Shown here: piece after piece, positions 32,121 to 40,904 of the stretch | How positions within the stretch are numbered: position 1 is the stretch's first letter | Layout: the number at the start of each line of letters is the position of its first letter | DNA from: an uncultured Treponema sp. | Lineage (GTDB): Bacteria; Spirochaetota; Spirochaetia; Treponematales; Treponemataceae | NCBI GenBank assembly: GCA_910584475.1 | Contig: CAJUBD010000018.1 | Span: forward strand, 1 to 50,281 | Reading direction: 5' to 3' | DNA: 50,281 nucleotides | Position numbers and translations under genes: made by a program | Notes under the pieces: generated by a model | What the model was told of the DNA's origin: nothing | Seen by the model: the letters and a program-made list of their open reading frames with translations, nothing else | Databases searched by the model: none

Positions 32121-32223
32121 ATAAAATCAAAATCGCTCTAATTGCGGTTGCCGCGAAAGCGGCGAGATGATAATCCTTGCCGCAATTAGTGCGAAGTGCG
32201 CGAGCGCACGGTTTTGATTTTAT
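32121..32223. repeat. Nested cruciform-like structured element between dxs and folP
   Basis: An outer stem (32121-32132 with 32212-32223) encloses an arm closed by ctaattgcgg/ccgcaattag (32138-32147 with 32180-32189), itself containing gccgc-gaaa-gcggc (32150-32163), and a second arm gtgcg/cgcac (32196-32209). It forms a three-way-junction shape about 103 bases long, including a GNRA-type GAAA tetraloop. It could be a transcribed RNA element or a mobile-repeat relic. No known RNA family was recognised. Confidence 0.7.
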
Positions 32224-32275
32224 AAATGCGACTGGAAGAGGATTTTTTTTTCAATTTAAAAATTATGGAGAAGCC

Positions 32276-33130
32276 GTGGCAAAGCCGATTTTTTTGAAAG
32301 ACAGAATTCTCTCTACGGAAAATCCCGCGTTCGTGATGGGAATCGTAAACGCGAACGGCGATTCGTTTTGGGAAAAAAGCCGCGGCGGCGCGCGCCTTGC
32401 GAAAATCCTCGTGGAGCAGGGCGCGGACATCCTCGACATCGGCGGCGAATCCACGCGGCCTGGAAGCGAATACATCGACGCGGAGGAAGAATTGCGCCGA
32501 GTGATTCCGCTCGTAAAAAAAGTCAGGAAATTTTGTGACATTCCGATTTCGATCGACACGCGGAAGTACGATGTCATGAGCGCGGCGTTCGATGCGGGCG
32601 CGGACATTTTGAATGATGTTTCTGCCTTGGAAGACGATCCGCGTCTTGTGAAATTTGCGGCGCGTGAAAAAATTCCCGTGATCCTTATGCACAACGCGAT
32701 GAAAAAAAACAGTTGCAAGACGGGGCGGAATTCTGCTATAATGAATGCGCCCGAAGAAAAAAATATTTTTTCGCAAGTGGACGGATATTTGAATGCGCGC
32801 GCCGAGTTCGCATTGCAAAATGGGATTGGTGCGGAAAAAATCATCGTCGATCCTGGAATCGGTTTCGGCAAGGACACGGCGCAAAACGCCGCCTTGATTG
32901 CGAACGCCGCCAAATTGTGCGGCGGAAAATATTCGGTTTTGATGGCCCTTTCGCGAAAGAGCTTTTTTGAAAAGGTTTGCGGAAGAAAAGTGGAAGAGCG
33001 GCTTTGGGGAACTATCGCCGCTAACGCCTATTCTGTTTTGAACGGGGTTTCGATTGTGCGCGTGCACGATGTGGCGGCCGCAGTCGATACGGTAAAAGTT
33101 TTGAAGGAAATTTTAAATGCTTGCTGCTGA
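32276..33130 (+). CDS. folP: Dihydropteroate synthase
   Basis: The protein has 284 residues from GTG 32276, preceded by GGAG with good spacing; an ATG at 32177 is in frame but lies inside the hairpin element. Motifs: VMGIVNANGDSFW (family V-M-G-I-(L/V)-N-x-T/A-P-D-S-F), ILDIGGESTRPGSEY, ISIDTRKYDV, DILNDVSAL, VDPGIGFGK and LSRKSFF. It joins p-aminobenzoate to dihydropterin pyrophosphate for folate. It overlaps cdaA by 14 bases, so folP-cdaA-ybbR-acpS are one transcription unit. Confidence 0.95.
   Translation: MAKPIFLKDRILSTENPAFVMGIVNANGDSFWEKSRGGARLAKILVEQGADILDIGGESTRPGSEYIDAEEELRRVIPLVKKVRKFCDIPISIDTRKYDVMSAAFDAGADILNDVSALEDDPRLVKFAAREKIPVILMHNAMKKNSCKTGRNSAIMNAPEEKNIFSQVDGYLNARAEFALQNGIGAEKIIVDPGIGFGKDTAQNAALIANAAKLCGGKYSVLMALSRKSFFEKVCGRKVEERLWGTIAANAYSVLNGVSIVRVHDVAAAVDTVKVLKEILNACC
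32713..32742 (+). promoter_or_regulatory. Possible internal promoter within folP
   Basis: TTGCAA (32713-32718) and a perfect TATAAT (32737-32742) with an 18-base spacer. It could serve the downstream cdaA-ybbR-acpS genes, but a coding-sequence coincidence is quite possible. Confidence 0.3.
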
Positions 33131-33944
33131 AAGACTTTGGACAGTTTACAACGCCGTGCGCCCATTTTTGGACATCGCGATTTTGGCTTTTGTCCTCTAC
33201 AAGGCTTACCAAATCATCATAAGCACGAATTCGATTCAAATTTTGCGCGGCATCGTAATCATCGGTGTGGCGTATATGACCGCAAGGATTTTGCACCTCG
33301 AGACTTTGCTTTGGATTTTGAGTTCGCTTGCGCCCGGATTTTTTGTTGTGTTCGCGGTCGTATTCCAGCCTGAAATCCGAAAAATGTTTTTGCGGCTCGG
33401 ACAAAAAGAATGGTTTTCTTTCGGAAACCGCTCGCGCCATTCTTATGTTGATTCGGTTTTGATCGCGGCGGAGATTCTCTCGAAGCAAAAGCGCGGCATG
33501 CTCGCGGTTTTCGTACGACATACGAAACTCGACGACATCTCAAAAACCGGAACAAGGATAAACGCGGATTTGTCTTCGAGCCTGCTCGTGACGATTTTCG
33601 GGCACGACACGCCGCTGCACGACGGGGCTTGCATCATACAAGGCGGCAAGGTCGTGGCGGCGGGATGCTTTTTGCCTTTGAGCGAACAGTACGACATAAA
33701 GAAAACTTTCGGCACGAGACACCGCGCTTCGCTCGGGCTTGCCGAAACTACCGATGCCGTCGTGCTCGTCGTTTCGGAGGAAACTGGCGCGATAAGTCTT
33801 TCCTATGATTCGCGCCTGCATTACAATTTGTCGATGAAGGAGCTTACCGAATCGCTTGTATATCTTCTTGACGTGACAAGCGACCAATATAAACTTGAGG
33901 ACACCGTGGATGAATATAAAACCGTTTTTGGAAAAGCTGACTGA
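33117..33944 (+). CDS. cdaA: Diadenylate cyclase CdaA
   Basis: The protein has 275 residues. Three transmembrane helices occupy about residues 15-85; the DAC domain follows with HDTPLHDGACII (DGA at 169-171) and GTRHRASLGL (RHR at 201-203), the ATP-binding and catalytic motifs. It makes c-di-AMP at the membrane, which controls potassium/osmolyte transport and wall homeostasis. The neighbour ybbR (CdaR) is its usual activator or partner; it overlaps cdaA by 35 bases. Confidence 0.96.
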   Translation: MLAAERLWTVYNAVRPFLDIAILAFVLYKAYQIIISTNSIQILRGIVIIGVAYMTARILHLETLLWILSSLAPGFFVVFAVVFQPEIRKMFLRLGQKEWFSFGNRSRHSYVDSVLIAAEILSKQKRGMLAVFVRHTKLDDISKTGTRINADLSSSLLVTIFGHDTPLHDGACIIQGGKVVAAGCFLPLSEQYDIKKTFGTRHRASLGLAETTDAVVLVVSEETGAISLSYDSRLHYNLSMKELTESLVYLLDVTSDQYKLEDTVDEYKTVFGKAD

Positions 33945-34896
33945 AAATTGGCCTGCTAAAGCGATTTGCCTTGTGGCGGCTTGCTTTTTGTGTATCTTCA
34001 ATCAATATTCTTCTCTCGAGCAAAGGAGCGTTCCGGTTTCATTGGATGTGACGCAGGACGGAGAAATGATTTGCACGACGCACATTCCTTCAAGCGTAAG
34101 CGTAACCATAAAGACCAGTTCCGAAAACATCGGGCATGTAAGCCCTGACGGGATTGTCGCGAAACTCGATTTGAGTTATTACGCCGAGGAAGGGAATTTC
34201 GACGCGCCTGTTTTCGTAGAATTGCCGGCGAACCTGAAAGTGCTCGACCCGCTTCAAGTGACGGTGATTCCCGAGAATATTCGCGTCCACCTTGAGAGGA
34301 ACGTCGCGAAGTCCGTAAAAGTAGCTCCAAAATCTGTGGGAGAAGTGCCCTATGGCTACACGGTAGAATCTCTTTCGAGCGAGCCTGGGTATATCGAAAT
34401 TTACGGTCCGCGCTCGTTGGTGGAAAGTTTGAAATTTTTGCCTACGGAGGAAATCGTGGTCGACGATCGGACTGCCACTTTCAGCGAAACGCGGAAAGTC
34501 ATGAACTTGGACAGGCTCGTAAAAATAATTGGCGAGGGCGAAGTGTCTGTCACCGCGGAAATCGGCTATCAGCAAGGCGTGAAAAGTTTCGAGCGTTTTC
34601 CTGTCTCGCTTTCTAACCTTGCGGAAAATCTCAAGGCGGATTCGTCCTATTATGTCGATTTTTCGATTTCCGGCTCGCAGTTGAACCTTGACGAATACGA
34701 GCCGCGGCCATATACTATTTCCGCTAATTTGGAGTCGGTGGTTCAGGCGGGAGAATATGACGTTCCCATTACGGTATTGCTTCCGCAGCATTTTAAGCTT
34801 GAAAGCATTTCCCTGGAAACGGTAAAAATTCTTGTAAGCGAAATTCCTGTTCAGGAAGAAGAAAATTCCGAAGCGGAAGTCGGAAGCGAGGAATGA
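33910..34896 (+). CDS. ybbR: YbbR-domain protein (CdaR-like)
   Basis: The protein has 328 residues from ATG 33910. A signal-anchor helix (AKAICLVAACFLCIFNQY, about residues 16-33) is followed by at least three YbbR repeats, with VPVSLDVTQD, LDPLQVTVIPENIRVHLER and GYTVESLSSEPGYIEIYGP as recurring beta-strand modules, and an acidic Glu-rich tail. It acts on the periplasmic side as regulator of CdaA. Its end overlaps acpS. Confidence 0.9.
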   Translation: MNIKPFLEKLTENWPAKAICLVAACFLCIFNQYSSLEQRSVPVSLDVTQDGEMICTTHIPSSVSVTIKTSSENIGHVSPDGIVAKLDLSYYAEEGNFDAPVFVELPANLKVLDPLQVTVIPENIRVHLERNVAKSVKVAPKSVGEVPYGYTVESLSSEPGYIEIYGPRSLVESLKFLPTEEIVVDDRTATFSETRKVMNLDRLVKIIGEGEVSVTAEIGYQQGVKSFERFPVSLSNLAENLKADSSYYVDFSISGSQLNLDEYEPRPYTISANLESVVQAGEYDVPITVLLPQHFKLESISLETVKILVSEIPVQEEENSEAEVGSEE

Positions 34897-35300
34897 TGAT
34901 TTTTGGAATAGGAATTGACATTGTGAAGACGAAGCGTTTTGAAAAATTGGTGAAAAATCCCTCGATTTTGGAACGCTTTTTTAACCCGAAGGAAATTCTC
35001 AAAATTGAAGGCGGCGTTGAGGCGATTACGAAAAACAGGATGTCGGCTTTGTGCCAGCATTATGCCGCGCGATTCGCCGCGAAAGAGGCGTTCGCAAAGG
35101 CTTTGGAAACTGGAATTGTTTTCGATTTGCGCGATGTTTTTGTCGTGAACAGAGAAAACGGAAAGCCTGAGCTTTTCGTGGAAAAATCCGCCGAAGCAAT
35201 TTTCCGAAAGGCTTGCCCGGATTTTGAGCGCGCGAAAATTTTCGTTTCGATGAGCCACGAAAAAGAATTTGTCGTGAGCCAAGTTCTTATTGAAATTTAA
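34893..35300 (+). CDS. acpS: Holo-[acyl-carrier-protein] synthase
   Basis: The protein has 135 residues. FGIGIDIVKTKRFEK holds the conserved Asp; AARFAAKEAFAKAL contains the Glu-x-x-x-Lys pair; the C-terminal VSMSHEKEFVVSQVLIE is typical. It moves phosphopantetheine from CoA to apo-ACP. The start is ATG 34893 or the adjacent ATG 34896, both overlapping the ybbR stop. The promoter of the next gene lies in its last codons. Confidence 0.93.
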   Translation: MMIFGIGIDIVKTKRFEKLVKNPSILERFFNPKEILKIEGGVEAITKNRMSALCQHYAARFAAKEAFAKALETGIVFDLRDVFVVNRENGKPELFVEKSAEAIFRKACPDFERAKIFVSMSHEKEFVVSQVLIEI

Positions 35301-35318
35301 TTTGAAATGTGATATAAT
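35290..35318 (+). promoter_or_regulatory. Promoter abutting the DUF2225 start codon
   Basis: TTGAAA (35290-35295), 17-base spacer, perfect TATAAT (35313-35318). Only eight bases separate the -10 box from ATG 35327, so the transcript would start at or next to the start codon. Confidence 0.7.
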
Positions 35319-35326
35319 ATAAAGAT

Positions 35327-36223
35327 ATGTATGTACGTTCCAAAAAAGACGATTCGCCTAAAAAGCCGCTCGCCGTTTCTTATTGGTCTAAGGCGAAAAT
35401 TCGCTGTCCGGCATGCCGCAAGGAATTTCCTCACGAAGAAATGCTCACTGGAAGCGGACGCTTGAACGCCGGCGACTTGACGGAAGAATTGCATCGAAAG
35501 TATGTGCCCACCGCTCGCTATGGAAAAATAAATCCGCTGATTTACGCGATTGGCGCATGCCCGACTTGCCATGCCGCCTTTTTTTGGAATGACTTCACCG
35601 ACATAAAAGACCAGGCTTCGCTTGACAGGATTTATGGCACTTCCGCCGCGCGGAAAAAATTGGTGGAGTCCGTTTTTCCTCATTACAATCTCACTCGCAA
35701 CCGCAATTTGCTCGACGGTGCGGCGATGTATCTTTTGGCGATTTTGACTTATGACGTGGTTGACTTGGCGTATCTTCCGACTATGAAGCGCGCGATTTTG
35801 ACTTTGCGCTTGGCGTGGCTTTGTCAGGATTTGGATGAAGAGGTGCCCGAACATAATTTTGACGTGATGGCGAACATTTTTTATAGGAAGGCTCTTTTCT
35901 TCTATCAGCAGGCCGTGCAAAACGAATCGGCTCGAATTGAAAAAAGTTCCACGCTCGCGAACATGGGGCCTGACACCGACAAGAATTATGGCTGGGACGG
36001 CGTGATTTATCTTTGCGGCTTGCTTGAGTACAGATATGGTCAGACCGAAGACGAGCCTATGCGCTTGAAAAAGCTCAACGAGTCAAAGATTGCCATCGCG
36101 CGAATTTTCGGTTTGGGAAAGTCTTCAAAAGAAAAGCCCGGCCCGCTCTTGGAGCATTCGCGAAATCTTTACAACGAGCTGACAAAAATCCTTGCCGAAG
36201 CCGGCGACTTGAGCGACTTGTAG
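35327..36223 (+). CDS. DUF2225 family protein, zinc-ribbon type
   Basis: The protein has 298 residues. Two Cys pairs, CPACRKEFPHEEM (about residue 27) and GACPTCHAAFFWNDF (about 83), are a likely zinc-binding ribbon. An alpha-helical C-terminal two-thirds (LRLAWLCQDLDEE, NIFYRKALFFYQQAV, MRLKKLNESKIAIARIFGLG) has TPR-like character. DUF2225 proteins are common in spirochaetes and Firmicutes; function unknown. No ribosome-binding site is visible, and the promoter sits just before ATG, so the mRNA may be leaderless. truA follows 3 bases later. Confidence 0.85.
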   Translation: MYVRSKKDDSPKKPLAVSYWSKAKIRCPACRKEFPHEEMLTGSGRLNAGDLTEELHRKYVPTARYGKINPLIYAIGACPTCHAAFFWNDFTDIKDQASLDRIYGTSAARKKLVESVFPHYNLTRNRNLLDGAAMYLLAILTYDVVDLAYLPTMKRAILTLRLAWLCQDLDEEVPEHNFDVMANIFYRKALFFYQQAVQNESARIEKSSTLANMGPDTDKNYGWDGVIYLCGLLEYRYGQTEDEPMRLKKLNESKIAIARIFGLGKSSKEKPGPLLEHSRNLYNELTKILAEAGDLSDL

Positions 36224-36226
36224 TTT

Positions 36227-37021
36227 ATGGCGCGAAACATTCTTCTCACGATTTCTTACGACGGAACCGATTTTTGCGGATGGCAGCGGCAGGATGCGAG
36301 CAAGGAAGTTCGGGAAATGCGAACGGTTCAGGGCGAAGTGGAACGCGCCTTGCAAAAGCTTTTTTCCAAGAAAATCGATTTGCACGGAAGCGGCCGCACG
36401 GATTCTGGCGTTCACGCGCGCGGACAGGCGGCGAATTTTTTTTGCCCGATTGAATCGATTCCCGCGCAAAACATTGCGCGCGCGCTGAACAACTTTTTGC
36501 CGCGCGACGTTCGCGTAAATTCCGCTTGCGAAGTTTCGGAAAATTTCAGCGCGAGGTTTTCAGCCACGAGCCGCGTCTACCGATATTTCATTTTGCCCGA
36601 CGAAATTCCTTGCGCGGCGGCGAGCCGTTTCGTTTGGCAAATAAAAAAAAATCCTGAAATTGAGACGCTTTCAAAAATGGCTTTGATTTTAAAAGGCGAA
36701 ATTGATTTTGCGACCTTCGCGGCTTCGGGCGACAAAAGCGTTTCGACTTTCCGCTATGTCGAAGGCGCGCGTTTTTTTTTCCAAGAAGATTTGTTCGGGC
36801 AAAAACTTTTGGTTTTTGAAATCGAGGCGAACGCGTTTTTGTGGAAGATGGTTCGCTCGCTCGTGGGAACGCTGATTGAATTTGAACGCGACGGGGGAGG
36901 GGAGGAAAAATTCAAGTACGCGCTTGAATCGCGCCAAAGGAAAAACGCAGGTCCGACGGCTCCTCCAAACGGGCTTTTTTTGTGGCAAGTCAAATTCGAC
37001 GGAACGCGTCGCAATCCTTGA
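36227..37021 (+). CDS. truA: tRNA pseudouridine(38-40) synthase
   Basis: The protein has 264 residues. ILLTISYDGTDFCGWQRQ is the family start; HGSGRTDSGVHARGQ contains catalytic Asp59. Later SRVYRYFIL and FLWKMVRSLVGTLIE are also diagnostic. It modifies U38-U40 in the tRNA anticodon arm. It is co-directional with the DUF2225 gene and convergent with priA; the 56-base gap between the two stop codons shows no clear terminator. Confidence 0.96.
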   Translation: MARNILLTISYDGTDFCGWQRQDASKEVREMRTVQGEVERALQKLFSKKIDLHGSGRTDSGVHARGQAANFFCPIESIPAQNIARALNNFLPRDVRVNSACEVSENFSARFSATSRVYRYFILPDEIPCAAASRFVWQIKKNPEIETLSKMALILKGEIDFATFAASGDKSVSTFRYVEGARFFFQEDLFGQKLLVFEIEANAFLWKMVRSLVGTLIEFERDGGGEEKFKYALESRQRKNAGPTAPPNGLFLWQVKFDGTRRNP

Positions 37022-37077
37022 ACTTCGCTTACGAGTGTTCCCGCGGGCAAAGGCTCGCTTCGGACTCGCGACGGCAT

Positions 37078-39234
37078 TCATAAAAGACTTACAGGGTCAA
37101 CGTCCGCTTCGATGTAAACGCCTTGCGGCGCACGGAACGAATAAATCAAAACTGACGCGAGACGCTGCAAAATGGAAATTGATTTTCCGCGTAGCAAAAT
37201 TTGGTGGCGATAGTTTGACGCGACTTTTGAAAGCGCGCATTCGCTTGGTCCTAAAATTTCTGTTTCGTCCGCGCCTGCCGTGTGGCGACTTTTTAGTTTT
37301 TTTAATTCCGCGTCTAAAATTTTTTTCGCTTCGTCGGCGCATTGCTCGGCATCGCGTTCCACCGTGCTTCTGAAAACCAAGCGCAAAAGGCGCGAGAACG
37401 GCGGAAACGAAAGAGCCTTTCGAAGCGCAATTTCTTCGGAATAAAATTTTTGCGCTTGCGAATGGCAGGCGAAATAAATCGCGGGATTTTCGCTCGAGTA
37501 AGTTTGCACGATGACTTTTCCATCTGGAAAAAATCTTCCCGCCCTTCCTGCCACTTGCGTTATCAGCGAGAACGTGCGTTCCGCCGCGCGAAAGTCTGGA
37601 AGGTGAAGCGAAGTGTCCGCGAGAATCACGCCGACCAGTTTCAGTTTCGGGAAATTCAAGCCTTTCGCAATCATTTGCGTTCCAAGCAAAATGTCTGCCT
37701 CGCCGTTTTTGAACGCCGCGATCTTCTCTTCAAGTTCATTTTTTTTTCCGAGCGAATCCGTGTCGATTCTGATCGCGCGCGCTGAAGGAAATTTCGACTT
37801 CACTTCGTTTTCGATGAACTCAGTTCCGAATCCCAAATAGCCGATGTCGAGCGAACCGCATTTCGGACAAACCGAAAGCGGCTTTAGAGAATATCCGCAA
37901 TAATGACACAAAATTTTATTTTGCGCCTTGTGGTAGGTCATAGGCACGGAACAATTTTTGCACTTGAGTTCAAATCCGCAAGTCTGGCAGCGGAAAATGT
38001 GGTTGAAGCCGCGCCTGTTCAAAAACAAAATCACTTGGCGATTTTCTGCGAGCGTGGCGCGAATTTCTTCTTCGAGAATCTTCGAAATGCTTCCGTCCAT
38101 TTTTTCGCGAGACAAATCCACGCATTCAATCAGCGGCATCTTTCCGCCCGAAAGTCTTTTGGTGAGACGGTGGCATTCGAATTTTTTTTCTTGAATAGAA
38201 TTCCACGCTTCGACGCTCGGAGTCGCGCTTCCCATGACAAGCGGAATTTTTTTCAACTGCGCTCGATGCATTGCCACTTGACGCGCATGGTAGCGTGGCG
38301 TGTTTCCAGACTTGTACGAAGAATCGTGCTCCTCGTCGATTATTATCATTCCCAAGTCCGGGACCGGCGCGAAGATTGCGCTGCGCGCGCCGATTACGAC
38401 ACGCGCTTCTTTTTTCGTGATGCGCTTGTATTCAAAAAGTTTTTGCGCTGGGGTAAGCCCTGAATGCAAAACCGCCGCGGTCGAGCCGAAACGGTTTGTG
38501 ACGGCGCGCGCCACTTGCGGAGTGAGCGCGATTTCAGGAACGAGATAAATCACTCCTTTTCCTTGTTCCAAAATTTTTTCCGCCGCGCTCAAAAAGACTT
38601 CTGTCTTGCCGCTACCGGTCGCCCCGTAAATGTATTGAAAAAGTTTTTTTTGCTTTTGAAATTTTTCGTCGGATTTTTTTTCGCTTGAATTTTCTTCATC
38701 TGAATTTTCTTCGCTCGCTGAATTCAAAATTCCCATGACTGCATCTTTTTGCTCTTCGCTCAAGATTCTTTCGGTTTTAAAATCTTCTTCTTCAATTTGG
38801 GATGAAAATCCATTTCCCGATTCGCTTTCTTTTATGCCGCCAGGAATCATCGCCGAATACGCTTCGCCGATGGAGCACAAATAAAACGATGAAATCCATT
38901 TCCCGAGTTCCATCATTTCTTCGTTCAAAAGCGGCTCTTCGTCGAGCACGCGCAGAATCGGTCGGATTTTATTTTTCGGCACAGGGAAATTTTCTGGCAA
39001 TTTTTCATGAAGCGCGGTGATTATTCCATTCGCGCGCCGGTTTCCGAACATCACTTGAACGCGCGCTCCTACGGCGCATTCGAAAGACTCGACTTTGCGC
39101 GCGCGTTTTTTTGGCAAAAGTTCGCCTTGCGATTTTTTTTCTTGCGCGAGAATTTTTCCCGCTGGAATCGCGGAATATGTGAAAGTCTGATTTATTGGGA
39201 CATTGAGCGCGACTTCTACAAATTCAGCTTTCAT
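37078..39234 (-). CDS. priA: Primosomal replication helicase PriA
   Basis: The protein has 718 residues. An N-terminal 3'-end-binding domain begins MKAEFVEVALNVPINQTFTY. The helicase core has Walker A YGATGSGKTEVFL near residue 210, the DEEH box (IIIDEEHDSSYK) and motif V/VI in GRAGRFFPDG. Two zinc sites are formed by CQTCGFELKCKNC and CHYCGYSLKPLSVCPKC. It restarts stalled forks. Its start overlaps the end of the uracil-DNA glycosylase gene by 11 bases, so repair and restart genes are co-transcribed. Confidence 0.96.
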   Translation of the reverse strand: MKAEFVEVALNVPINQTFTYSAIPAGKILAQEKKSQGELLPKKRARKVESFECAVGARVQVMFGNRRANGIITALHEKLPENFPVPKNKIRPILRVLDEEPLLNEEMMELGKWISSFYLCSIGEAYSAMIPGGIKESESGNGFSSQIEEEDFKTERILSEEQKDAVMGILNSASEENSDEENSSEKKSDEKFQKQKKLFQYIYGATGSGKTEVFLSAAEKILEQGKGVIYLVPEIALTPQVARAVTNRFGSTAAVLHSGLTPAQKLFEYKRITKKEARVVIGARSAIFAPVPDLGMIIIDEEHDSSYKSGNTPRYHARQVAMHRAQLKKIPLVMGSATPSVEAWNSIQEKKFECHRLTKRLSGGKMPLIECVDLSREKMDGSISKILEEEIRATLAENRQVILFLNRRGFNHIFRCQTCGFELKCKNCSVPMTYHKAQNKILCHYCGYSLKPLSVCPKCGSLDIGYLGFGTEFIENEVKSKFPSARAIRIDTDSLGKKNELEEKIAAFKNGEADILLGTQMIAKGLNFPKLKLVGVILADTSLHLPDFRAAERTFSLITQVAGRAGRFFPDGKVIVQTYSSENPAIYFACHSQAQKFYSEEIALRKALSFPPFSRLLRLVFRSTVERDAEQCADEAKKILDAELKKLKSRHTAGADETEILGPSECALSKVASNYRHQILLRGKSISILQRLASVLIYSFRAPQGVYIEADVDPVSLL

Positions 39235-40018
39235 AGTTCGGGCAAATTTCCAGAAGTTTCGCGCGGAAAATTTTCAAGTCTTCCCAAGCGGGGCGTTTGT
39301 ATGTTTCGTCGCGGAGCAACGCGCTCGGATGAAAAGTCGCCATAAACGGAATGCCCTTGTAGTCCACGATTTTTCCGTGCATTTTCGTTATGCCGATGGA
39401 AGTGTCAAGCAATTTTTGCAACGCGACTCTTCCCAAAGCCAAAATCATTTTCGGCTTCAAGACATGAATCTGCGCCTGCAAAAAAGCCGAGCACGCCGCG
39501 CATTCTTCGGGGGAGGGGTCGCGGTTCATCGGCGGGCGGCATTTTACTATGTTCGCGATGAAGCAGTTTTTTTCGCGATGCAAATTTATCGCCGCGAGCA
39601 TCTTGTCCAAAAGTTGTCCCGCCTTTCCCACGAACGGTCTGCCCTGCGCGTCTTCGTCCGCCCCAGGTCCTTCGCCGATTACGAGCACCGCGGGATTCGC
39701 CACGCCTTCGCCGGGTACGACATTTTTGCGCGTCTTCGCGAGAATGCAATTTTGGCACAGGGAAATTTTCTGTGCTATCGATTCAATTGTCGCTCCGCTG
39801 TTCTGCGTGTCTTGCGCGGTTGAAGAATTTTGGACGAAGCCCATTTCATTTGAATTTGGCGATGAAGAAAAATTCTCGTTTTCCAGTTTTCCATTCGCAG
39901 GAATTTCATCGTCGCAGAAATTTATTTCGCCTGAGAAATTTTCGCAAGCATAGCCTGTCATCAAGACGGAGGCTTTTTTGAGCAAATCATAAATCAGTTT
40001 TTTTTCCGCCGCTTTCAC
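39224..40018 (-). CDS. Uracil-DNA glycosylase family 4 (iron-sulfur type)
   Basis: The protein has 264 residues from GTG 40018. A family-specific 70-residue Ser/Asn-rich spacer precedes the core. LCQNCILAKTRKNVVPGEG gives the first pair of cluster Cys; VIGEGPGADEDAQGRPFVG is motif A; IVKCRPPMNRDPSPEECAAC holds further cluster Cys; MATFHPSALLRDE is the late active-site motif. It removes uracil from DNA. A promoter with its -10 box only 6 bases before GTG suggests a leaderless mRNA. priA follows with overlap. Confidence 0.9.
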   Translation of the reverse strand: MKAAEKKLIYDLLKKASVLMTGYACENFSGEINFCDDEIPANGKLENENFSSSPNSNEMGFVQNSSTAQDTQNSGATIESIAQKISLCQNCILAKTRKNVVPGEGVANPAVLVIGEGPGADEDAQGRPFVGKAGQLLDKMLAAINLHREKNCFIANIVKCRPPMNRDPSPEECAACSAFLQAQIHVLKPKMILALGRVALQKLLDTSIGITKMHGKIVDYKGIPFMATFHPSALLRDETYKRPAWEDLKIFRAKLLEICPNYES

Positions 40019-40024
40019 GGATGC

Positions 40025-40053
40025 ATTTTAGCATTTTTTTTCGCTTTGGGCAA
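40025..40053 (-). promoter_or_regulatory. Promoter abutting the uracil-DNA glycosylase start codon
   Basis: Read on the minus strand: TTGCCC (40053-40048), 17-base spacer, TAAAAT (40030-40025), then 6 bases to the GTG start at 40018. Confidence 0.55.
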
Positions 40054-40204
40054 TGGCGGCGGAGGAAAAATAAGGTGGTTTTTATGGTGGACAGGAAATG
40101 CCTAAATTCATGATTTGCATTATCGTGGCGCTGGCGGATTACGCGTAAGAATGCGTGCGTCTCCTTCGGGTTTGACACGGAGGTCTGTTTGGAAGATAGA
40201 TTGT

Positions 40205-40265
40205 GTCGCAAGGCTTGCGCTTTCGCCGGCTCGCTAGCGAGTTTTCGCGAGCGAAAACTCGCGGT
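40205..40265. repeat. Dispersed CGAGTTTT hairpin element, copy 4
   Basis: A perfect 12-bp hairpin (40237-40248 with 40251-40262, gcgagttttcgc/gcgaaaactcgc) is preceded by a decayed cgcaaggcttgcg unit. It is the only clear structure in the roughly 300-base gap 40019-40317; the rest of that gap shows no gene. Confidence 0.65.
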
Positions 40266-40317
40266 TTATGATGACAGGTGTGCCCCGCAATGAGCGGGTT
40301 TTCCATAAGAGACAAAA

Positions 40318-40788
40318 CTATTCTTGCAGTTCGGGGATTCGCTTTTTCAGCCGTCGCAGGAAATCATCGCCCGAAACGCCTTCGCGGAGGCATGCGAACA
40401 GGCAGTTTTCGCCCGCCACCGTTCCGAGCACTTCATCGAAATTCATGCTGTCGAGCGCATTGCAGACGGGGCTTGCATGTCCGGGAAAAGTCTTTATCAC
40501 GGCGATGTTTCCAGAAGTCTCTATGCTGATGTAGCCGCGCAAAAAGTCCTGCACGAAAATGTGCTCGCTTTCCTGGCGCTCTTCTTCGGTGGGGAGGGTG
40601 TAGGCGTAGCCGCCGTGTCCGTCCGCGATTTTTCCCACTTTCAAAAGTTTGAGGTCGCGCGAAAGCGTCGCCTGAGTGACTTCAAATCCTTCATCGTTCA
40701 AAAGTTTGAGAAGCGAATCCTGGCTTTCTATTCTGTTTGACTTGATTAGCTTTCTGATTGCCTTTAGGCGGCCGTCGCGTTCTTTCAA
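40318..40788 (-). CDS. argR: Arginine repressor ArgR
   Basis: The protein has 156 residues from TTG 40788, preceded by GAGG; an upstream in-frame start at 40908 would add 40 residues outside the family. The N-terminal winged helix has LKAIRKLIKSNRIESQDSLL and VTQATLSRDLKLLKV; the C-terminal arginine-binding/hexamer domain has AVIKTFPGHASPVCNALD and LGTVAGENCLFACLREG. It senses arginine and represses biosynthesis or activates catabolism. No arginine genes lie within the window. Confidence 0.9.
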   Translation of the reverse strand: MKERDGRLKAIRKLIKSNRIESQDSLLKLLNDEGFEVTQATLSRDLKLLKVGKIADGHGGYAYTLPTEEERQESEHIFVQDFLRGYISIETSGNIAVIKTFPGHASPVCNALDSMNFDEVLGTVAGENCLFACLREGVSGDDFLRRLKKRIPELQE

Positions 40789-40904
40789 AATTTTCCTCAA
40801 AATGTGTTTTGGAAAATCATAGCGCAAAAAGGAATTTTTTTCAAGCGGGCGCGGATTTTTGACGGCAGGAAATGATTCTCGCAGGCAACATAAATTTGCC
40901 CTCA

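Noticed and set aside
32121..32223. tRNA gene
   Set aside because: The shape is branched, but there is no T-loop GTTCRA motif, no anticodon arm of correct size and no acceptor-length stem.
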